A stretch of 64,000 nucleotides of DNA, taken from the NCBI GenBank assembly GCA_026874595.1, contig CM049306.1:18903019-18967018 (forward strand), written 5' to 3'. The notes under the pieces were generated by a model. It was not told the DNA's origin. It saw only the letters and a list, made by a program, of their open reading frames with translations, and did not search any database. Made by a program: the position numbers and the translations under genes. This DNA is from Sipunculus nudus. Lineage: Eukaryota > Annelida > Sipuncula > Golfingiida > Sipunculidae. Position 1 is the stretch's first letter. Every line of letters begins with the position of its first letter. This document shows positions 52,701-57,469 of this stretch, piece by piece.

Positions 52701-55366
52701 CTATGGTATAGGTGACATAACTAGAATATAACATGGCCCTAAGTTTGGAGAAAGACCAAGGCCTAAGTTCTCTGGCCATTTTTCCTTGCAAAATTCCTTT
52801 AATTTTTTAAATACCATTAGCACCCTTCCCTTATTAGCACTGTCTATATTTGAGTATGTAAAATAAGCTTTATTCAAGGGTTTGTACTTTGCTGGTCTAA
52901 TGGAAGATAAATAAAGATATTTTAAACACATTGCCCACTGGAGAGAGATCACTGGCTACATGAATGAAAATAGGATTCTAGCTTTTTTCTATGAACAAAT
53001 GGATAAGACTTCTTCATTACTAAAAATAAACTCTGCCCAATTTCATTGGTTTAGCAGAGTTCTGGCAAACAAGTGAACTCAATGAACAATAAATTAATTG
53101 GAAGTTTCTATATATTCCAATTAGCAAGTAATGTAGTTAATGCAGTAGCCAGACTACTAGTTAATGAATGAAAAACTAAAGCTAGACGAGCTCATAACCT
53201 GAGTATGTCTTATGATTATATACACAACAGTGTAAGTGGCAAGGCACACGCCTATACTTAAAAACAATGGATCTATTTAAGTGACGTGTGCTCACACTGA
53301 AGGTCTTATACACAGAATACAAGTCTTAACAACAAGGGCATGCTGGCCAAAGTTCTCATAATAAAGAAAAGCCTTTGCTTGGCTAATCATCTCATTAATC
53401 ATGTACAGACAAAAACTCCTGAATCAATCAACAGTAAGACAGGTACTCGACACAACGATCCGAACCTGCATAAACAATGGCCTCTCCTAGTACCTGATCA
53501 CAAATGTTCCCTCTGCGTCAAAGACTATACACAGTACAAGCCAGATTTGAACATAACACACAAGTGAATGGGAACAGAGAAATTCAATTTCCCCCTGCTC
53601 GGCCTACCATTTGCTTTTGCTCAATGCATGATAAACAAACCTTGTTTATGGTGATTTTGCTTCATAAGCAGATCAATATTCCCACATACCAAATGACTTA
53701 GCATGATTGGCGGCATCCCCCTGACTTTATGGGCCCTACAGTTTTACTTGGCATACATTTTACATTCAGTGCCATTTATAAACACTGTTAGAGTAGACAT
53801 ATTTCATTCTAAGATATGGCATAGATGACCTGGCAGAAGTATAAATGGCTAATTAAATTACATTATGGATGTGGCCAGTTTAATAAGATCAATATTGCTG
53901 GAATATGTTTTATTAATATCAACTGATCTATATAAATATGTATCTTCACTTTCCAGGTGCTATGGTGATTTTTTTTTATTTCTTAAGCACCCAGACATAC
54001 AAGTCCATATTTAAATAGTGATGGAAATTACATATTACAATCATATATAGTGAATATGTTACAACAAGCCGCACCTTAATATGTATCTTTGAATAAGAAG
54101 TCCTTATAAAAATATGATAAAACTGTTATTCTATTGCATACTGAATGTTACAACTATGATGATAAAACCAATAATTTGGTCAAATTTTATTTATCTAAAT
54201 ATGGATACAAAATATGAGGTCATCTTAAACTAGTTATTGACCAAACTTCCACACAGAATTATACCATAAAACTGTGTAGAGTTACACAGTAATAGTATGT
54301 TTTACAAATGTTTATGATGTGTTGGATTATATGTCATATACCTGGACTGATTAGGCATATCCTGCATATCCTCATTTATTCAACAAGTTAACTTTCACTA
54401 CTTATATTAATAGCTGAATATTTATATTTAATATTCCAATGTTGCAATGTCACATGTGGTGGCTTGATTTGGGTCATTTGTTAAAGTTATGTATAAGTGA
54501 TATTCAAGACTACATACACCTGATTAACTTTAATACCCATTTAGTTTGCCTTTGCACAAACACAAAGCAATTCAAGTAAACAGTTTTATTATGTTACACC
54601 TACTCCTAAGCCTATTCATCAATGACATTTGTAATCTGATCAGGTACACAGGATTAAGGGTTACCACAGAAGTTTACATGAAATTAAATGCTATGTGTGC
54701 ATGAATTTTTTGCCTATTAGGGACGCTTAAATTCACAGAACTGTGATTTCTCCACCTCTAGACAGTTCAAACTGAATAATGTATTTTCAGATATTCTGTA
54801 GACCTTAAAGAATATTAAAATAATAATCTATGAGTCATCAAATATAAAAAGGGTTAAGTGGTTTAAAAAATAAAGGAACTCTGTTGGTCTCTGCATTCAT
54901 CCATTATACATCAGTTATAACTTAAACCAATACAATTTAGACAAATGTCAATCTGATCTAAAATTCAGAAACAGGTTTATGCAAGAATGTTTTGAAAACA
55001 CTGGTATTAATCACGTATCCAATTCTTAAAACAATTCACATTAAAGCTTTTAAACACCATTTTTCTGCAATTAATTTTGAGCCCTTTAATTATACAATCT
55101 TCCACATTGGAAAAGGTTTGCAAACTACTGACATATTTTGTTCTAACACTGGTAGAAACATTTACCTGTAGTTCAGAGATTCTCTCCTGCAGCTGCAGTT
55201 TAATGTTTTCTGCTTCTTCAAGGTGGGCCTTGAGGGTTTGCAGTTCACAGTTTTCTTCTTGAACCCACTTCAGGGAGCTGACTTCATCTTCAAGGTGTTT
55301 CTTGATTTCCTCAAGCTGTCCTAATCTTTCTGTGACCCTGTCTCTCTCCCTTTCTACCTGGCCCAC
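8424..55366 (-). CDS. Giant coiled-coil / SH3-FN3-SH3 scaffold protein, RIM-binding-protein-like (34 exons joined, 5' partial)
   Basis: Thirty-four exons (each listed separately) join with consistent phase into about 2,661 residues ending at a TAA. Residues 1 to about 1,450 are nearly continuous heptad coiled coil. About 1,425-1,777 is an acidic Ser/Pro-rich region. About 1,777-2,132 is coiled coil again. SH3-I is about 2,243-2,305, FN3 about 2,423-2,520, SH3-II about 2,552-2,612, followed by a Ser-rich tail. The SH3 domains show the ALYDY-type start (AVYDYNP) and the GLVP motif. SH3-II in particular (DGFYHGK, GRKGLVPASFIEEV) looks like the C-terminal SH3 of RIM-BP/TSPOAP1 proteins, which bind proline motifs of RIM and voltage-gated calcium channels at synapses. 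Canonical RIM-BPs have three FN3 and three SH3 domains, so this is either a divergent paralogue or a different coiled-coil scaffold with a related C terminus. Gene structure is secure; family identity is inferred from motifs only. The first listed exon starts in phase 0 without an ATG, so upstream exons are missing. Confidence 0.85.
8964..9038 (-). CDS. Exon 33: end of SH3-II
   Basis: The acceptor CTTTTCAG and donor AAG|GTTTGT give 25 codons, VHGRKGLVPASFIEEVALLR and then PKRKK. The GLVPxxFIEEV motif ends the SH3 fold. The basic PKRKK stretch may serve as a membrane or nuclear basic patch; that is inference. Confidence 0.92.
9420..9554 (-). CDS. Exon 32: first part of SH3-II
   Basis: The acceptor TTATTTCAG and donor AAG|GTAGTC give 45 codons, phase 0-0. 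FMAVYDYNPAEHSPHDFTAS carries the ALYDY motif. ELALNTGDIVVTYGSERPDG and FYHGK follow, with Phe-Tyr where many SH3 domains have Trp-Trp. This matches the third SH3 of RIM-BP proteins closely. Confidence 0.93.
9630..9712 (-). repeat. Possible tRNA-derived SINE remnant
   Basis: On the minus strand the sequence gcatagcctagtggttaaat resembles a tRNA A-box head. About 30 nt further is ggtccctcgtgtgaac, a degenerate B-box position. It lies in an intron. The B-box is poor, so this is tentative. Confidence 0.35.
10040..10303 (-). CDS. Exon 31: second half of FN3 plus acidic linker
   Basis: The acceptor TTTCTAG and donor GTG|GTCAGT give 264 nt, phase 0-0. IYINHQEKQTIDNLHLTKAI and RLDLHRRNQFSIQTLATDG complete the FN3 fold, in the style of RIM-BP FN3 domains. 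An acidic serine-rich linker (SDRDMQVDSDMSSVLSSALL) follows, and the exon ends at RRV, which begins SH3-II. Confidence 0.9.
10765..10895 (-). CDS. Exon 30: first half of the FN3 domain
   Basis: The acceptor TATTTCAG and donor AAG|GTAATT give 131 nt, phase 1 in and 0 out. PAPPDHFRVERVLGRQSILL and TWQPP show the FN3 A and B strands with the core Trp, and GAKVKGYKV shows the C strand with its Tyr. The FN3 call is strong. Confidence 0.9.
11160..11893. mobile_element. Putative non-autonomous element with weak terminal inverted similarity
   Basis: The left end gtggttggctttatatttac and the complement of the right end (gtggtggtttcaaattcacg) are similar. The interior is GC-richer than the flanks. It carries an open frame on the plus strand (11301-11807) without recognisable protein character. 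It lies in an intron. Confidence 0.4.
12021..12125 (-). CDS. Exon 29: Pro/Ser/Thr-rich linker
   Basis: The acceptor TTTTGCAG and donor ACAG|GTAAGT give 105 nt, phase 1 in and 1 out. It encodes APVSRPSSVPAQRQTTPTSL and SSVHSHPHLGESLT. The split Gly leads directly into the FN3 domain. Phase 1-1 means it could be skipped without a frameshift. Confidence 0.85.
13039..13224 (-). CDS. Exon 28: Ser-rich linker between SH3-I and FN3
   Basis: The acceptor TTTCTCAG and donor CCAG|GTATGT give 186 nt, phase 1 in and 1 out, encoding RPSSKRVASRDQVLAMPPRD and a Gly/Ser-rich stretch. It is separated from exon 27 by a 9.1-kb intron filled with repeats. Canonical RIM-BPs have extra FN3 domains in this part of the protein. 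None was seen in the intron, and the direct join is in frame. Confidence 0.88.
13321..15268. mobile_element. Composite repeat, first element (GCTTGCCGGAA termini, 147-bp core)
   Basis: It starts with a hairpin of gcttgccggaa against ttccggcaagc and ends with tttccggcaagcgcgtgacc and tctggtcatct. In between is a leader with an AAGGTCA run, then about nine 147-bp tandem units. Start and end repeat the same 11-13 bp word in inverted orientation, as terminal inverted repeats would. Confidence 0.65.
13795..15100. repeat. 147-bp tandem array A1, about nine units
   Basis: Each unit holds cttataactcggcg, acagctagacaggtctagtt, ttcggcattt, aatctcgcaccgtat and the palindrome TCTCGTCAAACGAGA. A period of 147 = 3 x 49 keeps frames open on both strands, which explains the many short ORFs here. 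Confidence 0.85.
15762..21554 (+). promoter_or_regulatory. Array of about twelve CTCF-consensus-like sites
   Basis: Sites lie at 15762, 16219, 17363, 17690, 18021, 18352, 19289, 19616, 19951, 20280, 21205 and 21536, each 19 bp and all in one orientation. Examples are TGGCCGCTAGGGGGCGCTG (19616) and TGGCCGCCAGGGGGCAGTG (21536). They match the vertebrate CTCF consensus recalled as TGGCCACCAGGGGGCGCTA. The similarity is direct; CTCF binding is inference. Confidence 0.5.
16510..17345. repeat. 147-bp tandem array A2, about six units
   Basis: These are the same units as the array at 13.8-15.1 kb, with more divergence. The palindromic tctcgtcaaacgaga word is conserved in most copies. Confidence 0.85.
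17346..22000. repeat. 330-bp tandem repeat in a 1.92-kb higher-order repeat
   Basis: Units begin near a ggccgctagggggcgctg block at 17.37, 17.69, 18.02, 18.35, then 19.29, 19.62, 19.95, 20.28, then 21.21 and 21.54 kb. Corresponding units 1.92 kb apart look about 95% alike, adjacent units far less. Each higher-order unit is four 330-bp units plus a spacer of about 600 bp carrying a piece of the element head. Confidence 0.88.
22362..22490 (-). CDS. Exon 27: second half of SH3-I
   Basis: The acceptor TCACCAG and donor CATG|GTAAAT give 129 nt, phase 1 in and 1 out. The split glycine joins PKDGCGYCEAEVHGRVGLVP and HGYLQPV, the end of the SH3 fold with its GLVP and terminal Tyr-Leu. Then comes a His/Gln-rich linker (RLHRQQHHH). 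In most SH3 domains a Trp occupies the position of GYC, so the conserved Trp appears to be missing and ligand binding may differ. Confidence 0.88.
22887..23328 (-). CDS. Exon 26: disordered linker plus first half of SH3-I
   Basis: The acceptor ATTTACAG and donor TAG|GTGAGT give 442 nt, phase 0 in and 1 out. About 110 residues of Ser/Arg/Pro-rich linker contain SRIPRWASSHESTDD and repeated RSKSAG/RSRSAE motifs. They are followed by the SH3 start NCYRAVKDYDPTLYSQ and LEIPLTEGDTVRLLG (RT loop and first strands). The RSxSA repeats could be basophilic kinase or 14-3-3 sites; that is inference. Confidence 0.9.
23750..23905 (-). CDS. Exon 25: helix end and linker (52 codons)
   Basis: The acceptor TTCTTGCAG and donor AAG|GTAAGT bound DALIKCLASELRQTGKPSDL, then a Ser/Pro linker (NRPVSPLFHSTPTDPK). 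Phase is 0-0. Confidence 0.85.
24278..24373 (-). CDS. Exon 24: basic helical segment (32 codons)
   Basis: The acceptor GTTTTCAG and donor AAG|GTGAGT bound FDEMVQIKLKSQSSVAPLRA, continuing KVIKLSHKCREK. Phase is 0-0. Confidence 0.82.
24906..25028 (-). CDS. Exon 23: coiled coil (41 codons)
   Basis: The acceptor AATGCAG and donor AAG|GTGGGT bound VQSESKLTKENISLQHDLDQ and CQRENMKYKEMEKEYNHIQS. Phase is 0-0. This is the last clear coiled-coil exon before the SH3 domain. Confidence 0.85.
25332..25508 (-). CDS. Exon 22: coiled coil (59 codons)
   Basis: The frame is open on both sides of the acceptor. The CCAACCAG acceptor gives the phase-0 start HADLSNNHQALESDVEDKKS required by the previous exon. 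The donor is AAG|GTCAGT. Leu/Glu/Gln-rich heptads continue to the end. Confidence 0.82.
25710..25895 (-). CDS. Exon 21: coiled coil (62 codons)
   Basis: The acceptor TTTCCCAG and donor CAG|GTATTA bound VNESDHLTSELRHCQENCQR and further heptads such as KEEKQRVEEMLKSCQQTIDE. Phase is 0-0. Confidence 0.88.
26204..27598. mobile_element. Non-autonomous DNA element with about 25-bp terminal inverted repeats
   Basis: The left end CTACCGTAAAATCTCCACTT (then AAAACC) and the complement of the right end, CTACCCTAAATCTCCACTTA (then AAACC), match with a one-base gap. The interior of about 1.4 kb is unlike the host intron and has only short ORFs. No clear target-site duplication was found, so the superfamily is not assigned. 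Confidence 0.7.
27664..27774 (-). CDS. Exon 20: coiled coil (37 codons)
   Basis: The acceptor GCATTCAG and donor AAG|GTAAGT bound KSSKAAENLDQALKDMEGNA, continuing LVQKIQLERKDRELAAK. Phase is 0-0. It lies just right of a terminal-inverted-repeat element inserted in the next intron. Confidence 0.85.
28170..28289 (-). CDS. Exon 19: coiled coil (40 codons)
   Basis: The acceptor ATTTACAG and donor GAG|GTGAGC bound LENEKARAQELEAKVADLLV and TTHCKAQISSLQTKADQTE. Phase is 0-0. Confidence 0.85.
28681..28776 (-). CDS. Exon 18: coiled coil (32 codons)
   Basis: The acceptor TCATGACAG and donor CAG|GTAAGT bound EKEQELTKAKNREQEMTKQM, continuing LDMGDAKVLSGQ. Phase is 0-0. It starts the second coiled-coil block. 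Confidence 0.85.
28985..30732. mobile_element. 335-bp tandem-core element with ACGG hairpin tail, about five units
   Basis: GGTGGCGCCACC-type sites recur at about 29031, 29364, 29705, 30040 and 30384. Each is followed by agtctgcagaaactgatg and each unit contains gatttgtgccctgttaacag. The element closes with an acggacgatggacaaagggt tract and ctatagctcag paired with cagctgagg. A short piece at 28838-28870 (aacccatgggtcacgacgct) also occurs near 56.15 kb. Confidence 0.82.
31030..31388 (-). CDS. Exon 17: Ser-rich, proline-rich linker returning to coiled coil
   Basis: The acceptor GATTTTCAG and donor AAG|GTAATA give 359 nt, phase 1 in and 0 out. It has a Ser/Asp-rich stretch, then APPPLPMSEPPPTVTEETME, a possible SH3-binding polyproline segment. 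It closes with a helix start, IAEINRLKDLIK. The region is probably disordered and may be phosphorylated, judged from composition. Confidence 0.88.
31545..31695. repeat. Possible MITE/interspersed remnant
   Basis: The words gcgaattacggacactgatg and ggccttagtatagaggtgtc resemble a common short interspersed repeat type. A similar ggccttaatacaggtgtaat occurs near 43.71 kb. Ends are not clear. Confidence 0.35.
32028..32226 (-). CDS. Exon 16: middle region with helical segment
   Basis: The acceptor TGCACAG and donor GAAG|GTCAGT give 199 nt, phase 0 in and 1 out. The polar start (GTQNKTDTATHTEAEH) leads into SQMIDSLVTLLPSGDIACLL and EEDYWAQIEGKPADRLGSVL, then SDVYWKEIEG. The alternating aromatic and acidic residues look like a small folded helical module of unknown family. 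Confidence 0.85.
32877..32975 (-). CDS. Exon 15: acidic linker (33 codons)
   Basis: The acceptor CTTTTAG and donor AAG|GTATGC bound HSAHRVNFVTNTPGEDMDDE, continuing SGVEELKIVPKRK. The acidic cluster followed by a basic PKRK end suggests a disordered linker. Phase is 0-0. Confidence 0.8.
33285..33480. repeat. GACCAC-rich short repeat
   Basis: Repeated accaccc/gaccact words (taaaccaccc, aagaccaccc, gtgaccactac, tatgaccactat) within 200 bp of intron. Probably an old interspersed element. Confidence 0.35.
33609..33889 (-). CDS. Exon 14: middle region (phase 1 in, 0 out)
   Basis: The acceptor TACTCCAG and donor CAG|GTAGGG give 281 nt. It encodes a helical segment EFQAALKRLGTEHPDAYHVF, then RALLKKTSESPSG and an acidic tail (LPPEDEAAASSTQ). 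The frame stays open upstream of the acceptor, so phase with the microexon decided the boundary. No family is recognised. Confidence 0.82.
34625..35735. mobile_element. 277-bp two-site tandem element, copy 1
   Basis: It starts with gtagtcgacaagtgactac, a short hairpin, then ggcatggattgagtggcaag. The core alternates atggttgcaggtggcgccac and gaatgtaggtggcgccacct at spacings of about 129 and 148 bp. The 3' part has cagttcacatgtgaccc and gaggagttctctggaaac, also found at 58.6 kb. Confidence 0.8.
35842..35853 (-). CDS. Exon 13: 12-nt microexon
   Basis: The twelve bases TGGAAGATACAG lie between a strong acceptor (CCTTTTTCAG) and a GTACAT donor. Insertion adds VEDT between GGTK and EFQAAL and keeps frame; skipping gives GGTKEFQAAL, also in frame. 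Microexons of 3-27 nt are typical of neuronal genes. Confidence 0.6.
36237..36342 (-). CDS. Exon 12: start of the non-coiled-coil middle region
   Basis: The acceptor TTTTTCAG and donor AAAG|GTAATT bound NGNISVRVHGLSGLSYNKGV, continuing with a paired cysteine and TDIITIRGGTK. The sequence looks beta-rich rather than helical and matches no domain I recognise. It ends in phase 1, which the microexon or the following exon can both accept. Confidence 0.8.
36343..38225 (-). other. Intron, nothing recognised
   Basis: AT-rich sequence. A locally more complex stretch at about 36,700-37,000 has an open frame on the minus strand but no splice context or protein character that I can support. Confidence 0.5.
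38226..38297 (-). CDS. Exon 11: coiled coil (24 codons)
   Basis: The acceptor TCTGCCAG and donor CAG|GTGAGT bound AYEILKENNDEVKGQLKKLH, continuing GEIQ. Phase is 0-0. This is the last coiled-coil exon before the non-helical middle region. Confidence 0.8.
38624..38750. repeat. 42-bp minisatellite, three copies
   Basis: accatgaaaattaaaacatt plus acatgaaaatcatagagaat is repeated three times. On the plus strand it would read MKIxTLHENHxxxx, an artefact of the period. Confidence 0.8.
38843..38884 (-). CDS. Exon 10: 42-nt exon (14 codons)
   Basis: The acceptor GATGCTCAG and donor AAG|GTGGGC bound EKEGLQRALNSTKK. Phase is 0-0, so it is frame-neutral if skipped. Helical and charged residues fit the neighbouring coiled coil. 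Confidence 0.7.
39308..39932. mobile_element. Nested inverted-repeat element overlapping exon 9
   Basis: The inner inverted repeat pairs 39308-39375 with 39507-39574 (about 68 bp, roughly 90% alike). The outer arms pair about 39345-39410 and 39575-39616 with 39858-39931 (aattctaccayc, catttgcatatgagatca). Terminal words and nested arms suggest a palindromic DNA element, or an inverted duplication of the exon region. Confidence 0.7.
39327..39359 (-). CDS. Exon 9: 33-nt mini-exon inside one arm of an inverted repeat
   Basis: The acceptor AATTTCAG and an excellent donor (CAG|GTAAGT) bound eleven codons, VVELLSDFNLQ, which suit the surrounding coiled coil. The exon with its splice sites is mirrored about 130 bp away on the opposite strand. 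It is frame-neutral if skipped. Whether it is used cannot be decided from sequence alone. Confidence 0.6.
39955..41490. mobile_element. 179-bp tandem-core element with hairpin termini, about eight units
   Basis: Units with gtcaaaagtaggtcaac, aaaatcaggccaatatctgc and gtccgtacatgtgtatttgt start at about 40030, 40210, 40389, 40567, 40746, 40925, 41105 and 41285. The left end is TGCCCC-cgcct-GGGGCA. The right end is an acggaaggacgg tract followed by a hairpin, ATGCCCC...GGGGCAT, at 41455-41483. Confidence 0.85.
41523..41594 (-). CDS. Exon 8: coiled coil (24 codons)
   Basis: The acceptor TTCATAG and a donor of form AAA|GTATGC bound DVCGHEVELEELESKLEKQ, continuing SNVLK. Phase is 0 on both sides, so skipping it would keep frame. 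It lies between two tandem-repeat elements. Confidence 0.75.
42050..42905. mobile_element. About 305-bp tandem-core element with ACGG hairpin tail
   Basis: About 2.7 units carry aaataggtcaaggtcaccca, ggtggcgccaccaaacttgt (exact palindrome at 42563-42574) and aaaatccaccaaatggttcc. The end is gttaacggacgccggacgga and cagcctaagggctgagggct, a stem-loop. Confidence 0.82.
43194..43484 (-). CDS. Exon 7: coiled coil (97 codons) with donor-like start
   Basis: A 291-nt exon with acceptor TATCTTCAG and donor ATG|GTAAGT. It encodes VSISKEAEQENTSLHQRLG and further Leu/Glu/Arg heptads. It is more GC-rich than its neighbours. Its first bases, GTAAGT, themselves match a splice donor, so the acceptor reads AG|GTAAGT (see findings). 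Confidence 0.88.
43485..45325 (-). other. Intron, no other feature seen
   Basis: AT-rich sequence between exons 6 and 7. I see no conserved ORF, RNA gene or clear repeat apart from an interspersed fragment near 43.7 kb. Confidence 0.6.
45326..46240 (-). CDS. Exon 6: long coiled-coil exon (305 codons)
   Basis: A 915-nt exon with acceptor TGAATAG directly before ATG ATA GAG, and donor CAG|GTATGT. It encodes continuous heptads with segments such as KMAELEQTEKQAQDRIQELE and DDLASSEANLQARAEALAQ. The initial Met is internal here because the preceding exon joins in phase 0. It could serve as an alternative start if a promoter lies in the 2.2-kb intron upstream, but nothing shows that. Confidence 0.92.
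46241..48446 (-). other. Intron, only the G tract and an ACAC-rich patch
   Basis: AT-rich sequence. It includes a homopolymer run near 46.7 kb and a CA-rich stretch at about 47,935-48,000. Nothing else is supportable. Confidence 0.6.
46692..46726. repeat. T10-G17 / G6 homopolymer tract
   Basis: A run of T is followed by 17 G, an A and 6 G inside an intron. It is a quadruplex candidate and a place where assembly length is unreliable. Confidence 0.85.
48447..48972 (-). CDS. Exon 5: coiled coil (phase 2 in, 0 out)
   Basis: A 526-nt exon. The acceptor ATTAAG sits where one base completes the serine codon of the previous exon; the open frame extends further upstream, so phase decides the boundary. 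It encodes alternating Glu/Leu/Lys heptads such as RIAELERSEKGLIRKVELLE, with a short break (PATPMCENPTALDSP) before the next helix. The donor is CAG|GTACAA. Confidence 0.82.
49478..49588 (-). CDS. Exon 4: coiled coil (phase 2 in, 2 out)
   Basis: A 111-nt exon with a TTTACAG acceptor and an AG|GTAAGT donor. It encodes AELDKKVQAEAIQEQEHR and continues QQDLQLCELDRLRKSEA. The split Ser codon is completed by the next exon. Confidence 0.85.
50252..50349 (-). CDS. Exon 3: coiled coil (phase 0 in, 2 out)
   Basis: The acceptor TTTCAG precedes DTEYEARVQSLVKTEISSRL and the exon ends in CG|GTAAGA. The split arginine codon is completed by the first base of the next exon. The phase agreement supports both exons. 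Confidence 0.85.
50647..52560 (-). CDS. Exon 2: long coiled-coil exon (638 codons)
   Basis: This is a single 1,914-nt open exon with a CAG acceptor and an AAG|GTAAAA donor. The translation is almost entirely Glu/Lys/Gln/Leu-rich heptads with very few prolines, as in myosin-tail or golgin-type rods. A short unit of the form IxxLExxExxLxxxIxxLE recurs. A break in the heptads carries DSDGNSTGKDNEQ. Near the 3' end there is a Thr/Ser-rich patch (ETFTTDSGNITMCSDD). Such very long exons are usual in rod proteins. Opposite-strand reading frames here are shadows. Confidence 0.92.
52561..55165 (-). other. Intron, nothing recognised
   Basis: 2.6 kb of AT-rich sequence without recognisable repeats or exon-like ORFs between exons 1 and 2 of the model. 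Confidence 0.6.
55166..55366 (-). CDS. Exon 1 of those identified: coiled coil (67 codons, phase 0-0)
   Basis: The acceptor (TTAACAG) and donor (CAG|GTAAAT) flank 67 codons of strongly charged heptad sequence (for example VERERDRVTERLGQLEE). There is no initiating ATG at the start, so this is an internal exon and the true N terminus is upstream. It joins in phase 0 to the 1.9-kb exon. Confidence 0.85.
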
Positions 55367-55494
55367 CTGTTAATCAAAATATAAGCTACTGTAGATATTG
55401 ATGAACCCCCTCGTGTGGAAATCAATGAATTTCTTCATTTAAATATCTTCTGCACATTCCAAGAGTGTCAAGTTAAAAAAATATTTAACTAGAA

Positions 55495-56180
55495 TACAGG
55501 TAGTCGACAAGTGACTACGTGTAATCGCCGAAATCAGAGTGGGATGGGTGGTGTGAGGCATGGATTGAGTGGCAAGGGGAATAGAGAGAGGTGTTGCATA
55601 TTAGCATGGATGTCTGCAGCGTAAACGTGAATGTAGGTGGCGCCACCTGTCATAAAATCGAGAAAGCTGTCCAGGATGTATAAACCCGTTGTGCAAAAAT
55701 GGTTGCAGGTGGCGCCAACAGTTTTGCGTATGATGAAGAACTATGTGAGATCTATACAAATGCATAAAAATTTGGCCCAATCGGTCAGACGGTTCCCATG
55801 ATATAAGCTTGGATGTCTGTAGTGTTAACGTGAATGTAGGTGGCGCCACCTGTCATAAAATCAAGAAAGCTATCCATGATGTATACATGCAAAATTTCAG
55901 GTGGATAAGTCCAGCCAATGCAGAGATATGAGTGATTTTATCCCAAGGCATATGAACAGATGGACGCTATGCAAAAATGGTTGCAGGTGACGCCACCATT
56001 TTTAGTGTATGTTATAAAGCTATCGAAGGGCTACATTTAGGCAAAATTTTTAGCCTGATCGGTCAAACGGTTCCCAAGATATGTGGGTTTATGTGTGGAA
56101 ACAGATCCCAAATGGACGCTGGGCAGCGAAGAAAGGTCAGAGGTAAACCAACAAGTGACCCATGGGTCATGACGCTCAGC
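55495..56180. mobile_element. 277-bp two-site tandem element, copy 2
   Basis: It has the same head (gtagtcgacaagtgactac, ggcatggattgagtggcaag) and core as the copy at 34.6 kb. Exact GGTGGCGCCACC sites lie at 55636 and 55839. It ends in caacaagtgacccatgggtc, which recurs at 28.84 kb. Confidence 0.8.
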
Positions 56181-57469
56181 TGCCAAGCATGACCTGTGAC
56201 ATCATGGAGATTCACAACTTCCAGTCAAATTTTGAAGAACCAATTTGTTGAAAATTTTCTATGACAACAGAAATATATATCACCTATGTCTGGTTAAAAC
56301 ACAGTGAATTGATGGTCTGAGGAAAATGCATGATTGTTAAGCTATCAGGAACTATTCCAACAGCTTGCTTGAAACCTGTCAGTCTCAAGGGAACACCACA
56401 AAGGGCAAATATAAGATCAAAATATATAGCAAAAATCAAGGAAATACATGCAAGAATTATTGAGAAACAGGTGCTTCTGCATGAATTTTTATTCAATACA
56501 AGCCAACTGTACTGCACTTTTATAAATGATGGTAATATTTATTCAAAAATATTTGACCCAATCCTTTACAAGATTACATAAATATACATCAAACTGCATT
56601 CACTTTAACTGTTCTTGAGATAATATGATCAAAAGGAATTAAAAGATGGTTGCCTGGTGGCCATATGGGACTTCTGACAAGACTGAAATCAGACAACAAA
56701 CATTCTCTAAATCGGACCAAACATTAAAGAAAAATTACTGAAACTGCACTGAAGAAAGAATTTCTAAGGTGGCTAACTGGCAGACATAATGGATTTCTGA
56801 CAAGTATGACATTTGATATCCCACATTCTCCAATAAGAGACCAAACTTGGGGCAAATTATCCAGTAATGAATGCCCAAAATAATTCAAAAGGCATGTCCA
56901 GGCCCTCATATCAGATTTATAGATATGCAATTGTAAAAAGTGTAAGTCCAATATTTTTTATTATCACTCTGCTTTTCAATGGGGTCAGCAGGGTAGGTAA
57001 ACTGCCAAACCTGAAAGAAATGAAATGCAGAAAGCATGACTAAGAGTCTTGAAATAAAACAAAAAGCCATCCTAAATCAAGGTACACATCCACATATTAT
57101 GAGAACAAACACTTGCTTTTATATGTGGTGATATATATTAAAATATTCAGATATCTAGGAAACTAAGTTTATTGCTAGGATTCCATAAAATAAACTGCAA
57201 AATGTTCCCATCATCTTATAAATCAGTAGCTAAACCTTAACACTTAACTCTCATAGTCTTAATGCCTGGCTGAAGTATTCCAACAACAGTGTTTTTGTTA
57301 TGAAGTAACGAGGTACTTTATCACTGAGCCTTATCACTTAATAGGCTGATACAAAAGGGAGTCATATGTCACCAGTGTCACTCACAATTACAGCCACACA
57401 GGGAGATGTACCAGCTGGAGTGGGATGGTTATATATACAAGAAAAATAGAGATGGTCTATAAAATAAGT

